Shown in pieces: positions 8,084-14,397 of a stretch of 29,122 nt of DNA; position 1 is the stretch's first letter, and each line of letters starts with the position of its first letter. The notes beneath the pieces are model-generated. The model did not search any database. It was not told where the DNA came from and saw nothing but the letters and a program-made list of their open reading frames with translations. Location of the stretch: positions 1 to 29,122 of the forward strand of contig CAYTDM010000025.1 of NCBI GenBank assembly GCA_964436635.1. The letters are read 5' to 3'. The position numbers were made by a program, and so were the translations under genes. This DNA is from DASRQK01 sp964436635. Its GTDB lineage: Bacteria; Bacteroidota; Bacteroidia; Sphingobacteriales; Sphingobacteriaceae.

Positions 8084-8100
8084 TTGAACTTCATTTCTTA

Positions 8101-8139
8101 CTAAAAAAGGTGCTTACAATTTGTAAGCACCTTTTTTAG
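8101..8139. terminator. Bidirectional intrinsic terminator
   Basis: A perfect 19-base inverted repeat: CTAAAAAAGGTGCTTACAA (8101-8119) and its complement (8121-8139), with T runs on both strands. It ends the yceI-like gene on + and the clpP-to-CBS operon on -. A second inverted repeat, AAGGATTG (8155-8162) with CAATCCTT (8174-8181), overlaps the stop codon of the minus-strand gene. Confidence 0.9.
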
Positions 8140-8179
8140 TTTTTCCTTTTTTGCAAGGATTGTATATGAGTTTCAATCC

Positions 8180-9160
8180 TTATTTATTTAAATACCCTTG
8201 ACTTTCCAACCAAGATGCATTGTACATTTTCCCTAAGTATCTTGAACCATGATCGTGAATGATCATCACCACCACATCGTCTTCTTTTAATAGGTGTTTG
8301 AGCTGATACAATCCTGCAATTACAGCGCCTGTTGAATTTCCTACAAAGATGCCTTCTTTTTTAGTGAATTCGCCCGTCATTAACGCAGCATCCTGATCGG
8401 TTACTTTTTCAAAACGGTCAATCACATCAAAGTTCACATTTTCTGGTAAAAAATCTTCCCCAATGCCCTCTGTCACATAAGGATAAATCTCCTTTTGGTC
8501 AAACTCGCCGGTTTCTTTATATTTTTTGAAAACAGATCCGTAGGTGTCTATGCCCCAAATTTGTATAGCTGGATTTTTTTCCTTCAAATATTTACCAATT
8601 CCGCTAATGGTACCACCGGTGCCCACTCCCGCTATTAGGTGCGTTATTTTACCCTCCGTTTGTTCCCAAATCTCAGGACCAGTTTGCTCATAATGCGCTT
8701 GAGAGTTCGATAAATTGTCGTATTGATTGGCTTTCCATGAGTTCGGTGTTTCCGCCACTAATCGGCTAGATACCGAGTAATAAGACCTTGGATCCTCCGG
8801 CAATACATCCGTAGGACAGACGATCACCTCCGCGCCAAACGCCCTTAAAGTATCCACTTTTTCTGGTGACTGTTTGTCCGTAGTCGTGAATATGCATTTA
8901 TACCCTTTTACAGCTGCCGCAATCGCTAATCCAATGCCTGTATTCCCCGAAGTGCCTTCAATGATGGTGCCGCCTGGTTTTAATAACCCTGCTTTTTCCG
9001 CATCTTCAATCATGCGCAACGCCATTCTATCTTTAATGGAATTTCCAGGGTTTGTGGTTTCAACTTTGGCTAAAATGGTTCCTTTTAAGCCTTCAGCTAT
9101 TTTATTTAATTTAACCATTGGGGTATTCCCAATGGTTTCAAGGATGTTATTTTTCCACAT
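8180..9160 (-). CDS. Pyridoxal-phosphate cystathionine beta-synthase / cysteine synthase family enzyme
   Basis: 326 residues, the catalytic fold only. The PLP lysine is Lys43 in NPGNSIKDRMA; the phosphate/substrate loop TSGNTG is at 70-75; the glycine loop GVGTGGTISG follows. The segments SPEKVDTLRAFGAEV and CPTDVLPEDPRSYYSV resemble cystathionine beta-synthase more than CysK, although the regulatory CBS (Bateman) domains are absent. It may therefore condense homocysteine with serine (transsulfuration) or make cysteine from O-acetylserine; sequence alone does not decide. It is the last gene of a minus-strand run, 28 bases after the AMP nucleosidase gene, and is followed by the strong terminator at 8101-8139. 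No signal peptide; cytoplasmic. Confidence 0.88.
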   Translation of the reverse strand: MWKNNILETIGNTPMVKLNKIAEGLKGTILAKVETTNPGNSIKDRMALRMIEDAEKAGLLKPGGTIIEGTSGNTGIGLAIAAAVKGYKCIFTTTDKQSPEKVDTLRAFGAEVIVCPTDVLPEDPRSYYSVSSRLVAETPNSWKANQYDNLSNSQAHYEQTGPEIWEQTEGKITHLIAGVGTGGTISGIGKYLKEKNPAIQIWGIDTYGSVFKKYKETGEFDQKEIYPYVTEGIGEDFLPENVNFDVIDRFEKVTDQDAALMTGEFTKKEGIFVGNSTGAVIAGLYQLKHLLKEDDVVVMIIHDHGSRYLGKMYNASWLESQGYLNK

Positions 9161-9188
9161 ATTTATTCAGGGTTTTTTGCCCTGTCAA

Positions 9189-9971
9189 TTAGAATTTTAG
9201 ATGTTTCACTGTTAATCCGTTATTGATTAACTGCTTCAATGAATCGATGCCGATTTTTAAATGGGTCTCCACATATTCTTGGGTAACGGATTCGTCGCTG
9301 ACAGAGGTTTTAACACCCTCAGGTACCATAGGTTGATCCGAAACTAAAAGCAAAGCACCTGTTGGGATTTTATTTGCGAAGCCCACCGTGAAAATAGTCG
9401 CTGTCTCCATGTCTACTAACATGGCACGAATCGATTTTAGATATTTTTTAAAATCTTTATCGTGTTCCCAAACCCTTCTATTTGTCGTGTAAATGGTGCC
9501 AGTCCAATAGTCTCGTGCATAATCACGAATGGTCGTTGAAATGGCTTTTTGCAAAGCAAATGCAGGCAGTGCAGGAACTTCCGGCGGTAGGTAATCGTTC
9601 GAAGTACCTTCGCCACGAATAGCCGCAATCGGTAACACTAAATCACCTAATTTATTCTTCTTCTTTAGTCCACCTGCTTTTCCTAAAAATAGGACAGCCT
9701 TTGGTTGAATGGCGGAAAGCAAATCCATGACTGTCGCAGCCATTGGGCTCCCCATTCCAAAATTAATGATGGTGATCCCTTCAGCCGTCACGGTTTGCAT
9801 GGGTTTGTCTAACCCATAAATCTTTGCGTCGCCATGCATTTTAGAAAACAAATGAATGTAATGACTAAAATTTGTCAAAAGGATATATTCCCCGAACTCT
9901 TCCAGTGGACGCCCCGTATATCTTGGTAGCCAATTAGTAACGATTTCTTCTTTTGTCTTTAATCCTGCCAT
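9189..9971 (-). CDS. amn: AMP nucleosidase, short form
   Basis: 260 residues, PNP/UDP phosphorylase fold. AMP nucleosidase splits AMP into adenine and ribose 5-phosphate and so tunes adenylate pools. Seen: ITIINFGMGSPMAATVMDLL, LFLGKAGGLKKKNKLGDLVLP, the segment around RGEGTSNDYLPPEVPALP, MLVDMETATIF (purine/ribose site of the superfamily) and LLLVSDQPMVPEGVK. The length fits the short Bacteroidota version that lacks the N-terminal domain of E. coli Amn. It starts 16 bases after clpX with a consensus Shine-Dalgarno, unusual in this phylum. Sharing a transcript with clpP-clpX is clear from spacing; a functional link to proteolysis is not. A different nucleoside-type substrate is possible. Confidence 0.88.
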   Translation of the reverse strand: MAGLKTKEEIVTNWLPRYTGRPLEEFGEYILLTNFSHYIHLFSKMHGDAKIYGLDKPMQTVTAEGITIINFGMGSPMAATVMDLLSAIQPKAVLFLGKAGGLKKKNKLGDLVLPIAAIRGEGTSNDYLPPEVPALPAFALQKAISTTIRDYARDYWTGTIYTTNRRVWEHDKDFKKYLKSIRAMLVDMETATIFTVGFANKIPTGALLLVSDQPMVPEGVKTSVSDESVTQEYVETHLKIGIDSLKQLINNGLTVKHLKF

Positions 9972-9977
9972 TTCTTA

Positions 9978-9985
9978 TCCTCCTT
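9978..9985 (-). promoter_or_regulatory. Consensus ribosome binding site of the AMP nucleosidase gene
   Basis: AAGGAGGA on the minus strand ends 6 bases before the ATG at 9971. It fixes the start. Most other genes in the window lack such a site, so strong translation may be needed here inside the operon. Confidence 0.75.
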
Positions 9986-9987
9986 TT

Positions 9988-11193
9988 TTAAGCTGCGTTT
10001 AATTTATTCAAATCAGCATTTTCCAATTTCTTTGTTGCGTATTCCAATGTAATGTGCAGCTGTTTTTCACGATCTGACTCCGCTGTTGATGGAATCTCGA
10101 ACATCGCATCTAACATGATGGCTTCACAAATCGACCTCAATCCACGAGCTCCCAACTTAAATTCATCTGCCTTGTCCACAATGTATTGCAGCACAGCATC
10201 TTCAAACACTAATTCAATGCCTTCGTATTCAAATAATTTTTGATACTGCTTGACTAAAGCATTTTTTGGGTCTTTTAAAATGCTTAATAAAGTGTCTTTA
10301 TCCAATGGATTCAGGTGGGTAAGCACAGGAAGGCGTCCAATCAACTCTGGAATCAATCCAAAACTTTTTAAATCTTGTGGCGTGATGTATTTATATAAAT
10401 TATTAATATCTATATCCGCCAGATCTTCCTTCATTTTATACCCGACCGTTTGCGTGCGTAAACGGTTCGCAATTCTTTTTTGAATCCCATCAAACGCNNN
10501 NNNNNNNTCCGGGTGTTTTCTTCCTCCTTGTGGTGGTACATTCACCACAGTGCCTTCAAGAATTTTTAATAAAGCCTGTTGAACACCTTCTCCCGATACA
10601 TCTCTGGTAATCGACGGGTTGTCACTTTTTCTTGCGATCTTATCGATCTCATCGATGTAAATAATGCCTCTTTCCGCTGCCGCAACATCGTAATCTGCTG
10701 CTTGTAGCAAACGTGTTAAAATACTTTCCACATCTTCGCCCACATACCCCGCTTCCGTTAATACGGTCGCATCACAAATCGAAAAAGGCACATTTAAAAT
10801 TTTCGCAATGGTTTTCGCTAATAAAGTTTTACCGGTACCGGTTTCACCTACCATCACAATGTTTGATTTTTCTATCTCGACACCGTCTGCTTCTACTTTT
10901 TGATTCAGTCGCTTGTAGTGATTATAAACCGCTACGGACATCACTTTTTTGGCGTCCTCTTGTCCAATTACATACGCATCAAGATGTTTTTTAATCTCTT
11001 GCGGTTTCACCAACTTTAAAGCAGTCTGTAATGATTTGCTCTTACGTTGATTGATTTCTTCATTAAGAATTTCTCCTGCTTGCGCAATGCAACGATCGCA
11101 AATAAAAGCTCCGTCACCAGCGATTAGCATTAACGCGTCCTTCTTGTCAATCCCGCAAAACGAGCAAGATTGCTCTTTATTGTTTTTTGCCAT
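9988..11193 (-). CDS. clpX: ATP-dependent Clp protease ATP-binding subunit ClpX
   Basis: 401 residues as written. ClpX is the AAA+ hexamer that unfolds substrates and feeds them to ClpP. Seen: zinc-binding domain with Cys10, Cys13, Cys32 and Cys35; Walker A GETGTGKT (116-123); pore loop GYVG (149-152); Walker B IIYIDEID (177-184); PQGGRKHP before the gap; GLIPELIGRLPV; and a sensor-2 region with KLGARGLRS. The 10-base N gap stands for only 4 codons where the family has about 18 residues (including ILFICGG with sensor 1), so the real protein should be about 415 residues. It starts 5 bases after the clpP stop, so the two are one operon. Confidence 0.96.
   Translation of the reverse strand: MAKNNKEQSCSFCGIDKKDALMLIAGDGAFICDRCIAQAGEILNEEINQRKSKSLQTALKLVKPQEIKKHLDAYVIGQEDAKKVMSVAVYNHYKRLNQKVEADGVEIEKSNIVMVGETGTGKTLLAKTIAKILNVPFSICDATVLTEAGYVGEDVESILTRLLQAADYDVAAAERGIIYIDEIDKIARKSDNPSITRDVSGEGVQQALLKILEGTVVNVPPQGGRKHPXXXXAFDGIQKRIANRLRTQTVGYKMKEDLADIDINNLYKYITPQDLKSFGLIPELIGRLPVLTHLNPLDKDTLLSILKDPKNALVKQYQKLFEYEGIELVFEDAVLQYIVDKADEFKLGARGLRSICEAIMLDAMFEIPSTAESDREKQLHITLEYATKKLENADLNKLNAA
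10498..10507. other. Assembly gap (10 N) inside clpX
   Basis: Ten undetermined bases lie between GRKHP and AFDGIQ. ClpX proteins have about 18 residues between these points, and only 4 fit here, so roughly 42 bases seem to be missing beyond the Ns although the frame happens to be kept. Confidence 0.95.
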
Positions 11194-11198
11194 ATTAA

Positions 11199-11891
11199 TT
11201 ATTTCTTATTCGCTGCAAGCACTTCATCCACCATCCCATTTTCAACTGCTTGGCTCGCTGTCATCCAATAATCTCTATCGGATGATTTTTCTACCCATTC
11301 AAAAGATTTTCCTGAGTGATTCGCAATAATTTCATACAACTCATTCTTCAATTTTAACATTTCTCGTAGATTAATTTCCATATCACTGGCGACCCCTTGT
11401 GCCCCACCAGATGGCTGGTGAATCATGACTCGTGAGTGTGGTAATGCAGCTCTTTTGCCTTTTGCGCCAGCACATAATAATACGGCAGCCATGGATGCAG
11501 CGATGCCGGTACAAATCGTAGCTACGTCTGGAGAGATGTACTGCATGGTATCATAAATCCCTAAACCTGCATATACACTCCCGCCAGGAGAGTTGATGTA
11601 AATTTGAATGTCGCGTTTTGGATCTGTTGATTGTAAAAATAATAATTGCGCTTGAATAATGTTCGCCACTTGATCGCCGACTGGATCTCCTAAAAAGATG
11701 ATTCGATCCATCATTAATCTGGAAAACACGTCCATTTGAGCCACATTTAATTGACGCTCTTCGATGATGTAAGGGGTCATAGAAGTTGGAACTTGTTGAT
11801 TAACGCGTGCCAAATAGCCGTCCACATGTTGACTTCCTATGCGATGGTGTTTAATGGCATATTTTCTAAATTCGTTTTTATCCAAACTCAT
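11199..11891 (-). CDS. clpP: ATP-dependent Clp protease proteolytic subunit ClpP
   Basis: 230 residues. ClpP forms the tetradecameric serine-protease chamber that works with ClpX. The catalytic triad is visible: Ser133 in GIAASMAAV, His158 in RVMIHQP, and Asp207 in SSDRDYWM. The fold marker YINSPGGSVYAGL precedes Ser133. The N-terminus is about 25-35 residues longer than in E. coli; in Bacteroidota this part is common and is probably a propeptide removed on assembly. It is the first gene of the operon clpP-clpX-amn-CBS-like. The 233 bases upstream hold no tig gene, the usual clpP neighbour in many bacteria, and no clear TAnnTTTG box. Confidence 0.97.
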   Translation of the reverse strand: MSLDKNEFRKYAIKHHRIGSQHVDGYLARVNQQVPTSMTPYIIEERQLNVAQMDVFSRLMMDRIIFLGDPVGDQVANIIQAQLLFLQSTDPKRDIQIYINSPGGSVYAGLGIYDTMQYISPDVATICTGIAASMAAVLLCAGAKGKRAALPHSRVMIHQPSGGAQGVASDMEINLREMLKLKNELYEIIANHSGKSFEWVEKSSDRDYWMTASQAVENGMVDEVLAANKK

Positions 11892-12124
11892 TTTAATCTA
11901 TTTTTATATTTAAAATTACTGTTTAAAGTGTATTCTACCAATTACTAAATTACGAAATTGACTTTAATATTCCTAATCTCAGCCTTTTTTTTATCGATTA
12001 TAATGTTCAAAATTCAGGCCAAGCATACAAGGTCTACAATACGCTGACACCTTGGCGGATTTCTGACATTTAGGAAACTGAATTGAAACTAAATTGAAAA
12101 TAAATTAGGAGTCATCCTTCCCTC
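11892..12124. other. Intergenic region upstream of clpP
   Basis: AT-rich DNA between clpP and the convergently placed end of the HSDR_N gene. A more G+C-rich island at about 12015-12060 holds two overlapping inverted repeats that compete for the same arm: GCCAAG (12018-12023) or CAAGGT (12028-12033) with ACCTTGGC (12049-12056). No convincing gene, tRNA or promoter box is visible. Confidence 0.6.
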
Positions 12125-12583
12125 TTAATCCGCTTGAAACGAAGGAAGATCCGAGAGGAATTCGTAGGTTTTAAGTTCCCAGTCTACTTTCCAATAATAA
12201 TGTGTTAAACCATTGCTTACCATTAATAAAGGAATTCTGTGGATCGCATTGTAGTTCGTGACTTGCTCAAACACAGCAGGTCCAATTTTAACAGTAGGAC
12301 TTTTGAACTCGGCAATTAATATTTTTTCACCGAGCTGATTGAATAAAACCAAATCGCTTCTTTTTTTCAGTCCGTTCAGTGTTAAGCCACCTTCTATTTT
12401 TAGCAATCCTTTCGGATAGGATTTGTGCTGGATTAAGTATTGGATCCAATGTTGTCTGACCCATTCTTCTGGGGTTAACACCAATGATTTTTTGCGCACC
12501 TCATCGAAAATAAAATAACGGTCTCCTTCCTTTGAAATTTTGAAAGGATAGGAGGGTAAATTCAATGGAATCGGGCTGAACAT
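12125..12583 (-). CDS. Small protein with type I restriction R-subunit N-terminal domain fold (HSDR_N)
   Basis: 152 residues, matching the HSDR_N_2-type domain found at the N-terminus of type I restriction R subunits and alone in Bacteroidota. A PD-(D/E)xK nuclease-like core is visible: KKRSDLVLFNQLGEKILIAEFKSP, giving Asp, then Glu-x-Lys (E-F-K), preceded by a helical segment LTPEEWVRQHWIQYLI. There is no helicase, methylase or specificity gene nearby, so it is not a restriction system. It diverges from holA with only 52 bases between starts. A role in DNA handling is possible but unproven. The -7 box stops 4 bases before its ATG, implying a leaderless message. Confidence 0.75.
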   Translation of the reverse strand: MFSPIPLNLPSYPFKISKEGDRYFIFDEVRKKSLVLTPEEWVRQHWIQYLIQHKSYPKGLLKIEGGLTLNGLKKRSDLVLFNQLGEKILIAEFKSPTVKIGPAVFEQVTNYNAIHRIPLLMVSNGLTHYYWKVDWELKTYEFLSDLPSFQAD

Positions 12584-12586
12584 GTC

Positions 12587-12595
12587 ACAAACTTA
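12587..12595 (-). promoter_or_regulatory. -7 box (TAAGTTTGT) of the HSDR_N gene
   Basis: Minus-strand TAAGTTTG fits TAnnTTTG exactly; its last G is 4 bases from the ATG at 12583. With the usual spacing the transcript would begin at the start codon or a few bases inside it. No other early Met exists in the frame. No -33 box is obvious. Confidence 0.5.
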
Positions 12596-12635
12596 GACAT
12601 TTTTCCTTATCTTGGCGTCACAAAATATTCAAATA

Positions 12636-13646
12636 ATGCCTGCTTCAAAAATTATTGATTCATTAAAGAAAAAAGTCTATCGCCCCTTCTATTTATTGCA
12701 TGGTGAAGAAGCTTTTTTTATAGATCAAATTAGTGATTTTATTGAAGAAAATGTGTTGGAACCGGCTCAAAGAGGGTTTGATCAGACCGTCTTGTATGGG
12801 AAAGATACCGATTTTGTGACCATTGTAAATGCAGCCCGACGTTTCCCAATGATCGGCGACTATCAAGTGATTATCGTAAAAGAAGCACAGCAACTGAAAT
12901 GGAAAACGGACGAAGAGGTGTTGCAAAAATATTTGGAAAATCCAATGCCAAGCACGATCCTCGTGTTCGCTTATAAATATGCAAAGTTTGATAAAAGAAA
13001 GAAGCTTTATAAACTTGCTGAAAAGGTAGGGGTCGCGGTAGAGTCTGCTAAAATCTACGATGATAAAGTAGCCAGCTGGGTTAGCAATTACTTAGCCCAA
13101 CAGGGCCGCAAAATTCACCCCCAAGCCGCCGCTCTCCTCGGTGAATATTTGGGTGCGGACTTATCAAGGGTGGTGAAGGAATTAGAAAAATTAATGTTAA
13201 ATGTTCCGGCTGATCGTGAAATCACCTTAAACGATATTGAGCTATACATTGGAATAAGTAAGGATTTTAACGCATTTGAATTTTGCACCGCCTTAGGAAA
13301 AAAGAATGCAGTTAAGGCCTATAGAATCGGTGAATATTTTGCTTCTAACCCGACAGCTAACCCTTTTGTCGTCGTCTTAGGCGTTTTGTCAGGGTACTTT
13401 ACTAAAATATTAAAGTATCATTATGCGCCCGATAAATCGCCTGCTGCACTAAGTAAAGAATTAGGCGTTCATTCATTTTTTCTACGTGAATACGAAGAGG
13501 TTGCTCGCTTATATAACCGTAAACGTACGTTCGAAACGATTTTTTTATTAAGTGAATATGATTTGAAGTCAAAGGGAGTGGGGGCCACCGATCTGCAATT
13601 AAGTGATCTGTATAAAGAGTTAATTTACAAGGTTATTCAGGCGTAG
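12636..13646 (+). CDS. holA: DNA polymerase III delta subunit
   Basis: 336 residues from ATG at 12636 (MPASKIIDSLKKKVYRPFYLLHGEE). A TTG at 12612 would add 8 residues but is less likely because family members begin close to the YLLHGEE strand. HolA opens the beta clamp as part of the clamp loader. It belongs to the AAA+ clamp-loader family but lacks a true Walker A, as seen here with HGEEAFFIDQI. Other markers are FPMIGDYQVIIVKEAQ, the LLGEYLGADLSRVVKELEKL segment and a C-terminal helical collar domain with LQLSDLYKELIYK. A near-consensus box TATCTTGGC (12608-12616) lies 20 bases upstream. It is divergent from the HSDR_N gene. Confidence 0.93.
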   Translation: MPASKIIDSLKKKVYRPFYLLHGEEAFFIDQISDFIEENVLEPAQRGFDQTVLYGKDTDFVTIVNAARRFPMIGDYQVIIVKEAQQLKWKTDEEVLQKYLENPMPSTILVFAYKYAKFDKRKKLYKLAEKVGVAVESAKIYDDKVASWVSNYLAQQGRKIHPQAAALLGEYLGADLSRVVKELEKLMLNVPADREITLNDIELYIGISKDFNAFEFCTALGKKNAVKAYRIGEYFASNPTANPFVVVLGVLSGYFTKILKYHYAPDKSPAALSKELGVHSFFLREYEEVARLYNRKRTFETIFLLSEYDLKSKGVGATDLQLSDLYKELIYKVIQA

Positions 13647-13734
13647 TCGATTTTTTGAGCATGATTAGTTTATTAATCGTATAGACATAGTTAACATATT
13701 TTAAAGAATAAATATTAGAGGATTTCGGGAATTT

Positions 13735-14295
13735 ATGGGCTTTATGAAAAATTTGATTTGCTTACTTTTTGTTTTTATTGCTTCTAATTCTTTGCTAGCG
13801 CAAACGCGTACTCCTTCCTATTCAGTGGTGCAAGCAGGAGGCTTATTTGGCTTGGATAATCAGGTAGGCGAGGCGCAAAATGGGTATCAATTCCAATTTA
13901 TATTCGGTAAGAATTATTGGGACCGAACCTTTGTAGGTTTGGGGGTTGCGAATGAGGTGTTTCGCGTGAAGCCATTGCCAAGCATATCTTCCTCCAAGTC
14001 TGGGAAATTAAATACCCTGCCTATTTTTGCAGATATTCGTCAGCAGATTTTACCGGTATCGCCATTAGGTAATTTGGGGGCTTTCGCAAACGCCGGTTAC
14101 GCCCTTGGCTTGGGTGGAAATTTCTATCGTGGATGGATGGGAAAAGCAGGTTTGACGTATTCCCATTTGTTAATAGGGGGGTCGGATTTGCAATTTAGTG
14201 TAGGGTATGGAGTTCAACAATTTGAACATCGTTTTCTTCTAAAACCCTACACCAAACCGCATGTATTTATTACCTTAGGCCTATTTTCTTACTAG
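13735..14295 (+). CDS. Small exported protein, probable outer-membrane beta-barrel
   Basis: 186 residues from ATG 13735; ATG 13744 (MKNLICLLFVFIASNSLLAQ) gives a cleaner signal peptide and may be the real start. After cleavage near LAQ the chain is made of alternating strands rich in Gly and aromatic residues (YQFQFIFGKNYWD, AGYALGLGGNFYRGWMGKAGL, FSVGYGVQQFEH) and ends in HVFITLGLFSY, with a terminal aromatic as expected for an eight-strand outer-membrane barrel. No named family is recognised. It stands alone between holA and the convergent ABC-F gene. Function unknown; the barrel assignment is inference from composition. Confidence 0.7.
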   Translation: MGFMKNLICLLFVFIASNSLLAQTRTPSYSVVQAGGLFGLDNQVGEAQNGYQFQFIFGKNYWDRTFVGLGVANEVFRVKPLPSISSSKSGKLNTLPIFADIRQQILPVSPLGNLGAFANAGYALGLGGNFYRGWMGKAGLTYSHLLIGGSDLQFSVGYGVQQFEHRFLLKPYTKPHVFITLGLFSY

Positions 14296-14342
14296 AATTA
14301 AACTCCATTATTGAGTTCAATGAGCCATACAGCCTGAGGCTA

Positions 14343-14397
14343 TTTATTTATTTATACATCGCTAAGCGTTTTATTTATTTATACATCGCTAAGCGTT
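14343..14397. repeat. 27-bp tandem duplication at the 3' end of the ABC-F gene
   Basis: Bases 14343-14370 are repeated exactly at 14370-14397 (period 27). The copy inside the gene carries its last codons (..RLAMYK) and stop (14375-14377). The outer copy repeats the same codons and stop (14348-14350) in the same frame, after the first stop, so it is untranslated. Confidence 0.95.

Noticed and set aside
12000..12075. Short open stretches in the clpP-upstream island, e.g. a plus-strand frame ending YKVYNTLTPWRISDI.
   Set aside because: No start codon in a sensible place, no recognised family, and similar-length open stretches exist in other frames; chance is likelier than a gene remnant.
12125..12583. 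Part of a restriction-modification system.
   Set aside because: No methylase, specificity or helicase subunit is present on either side; only the small N-terminal-type domain exists.
12612..12635. TTG start adding 8 residues to HolA.
   Set aside because: This TTG lies inside the probable -7 box (12608-12616), and the ATG at 12636 fits the family N-terminus.
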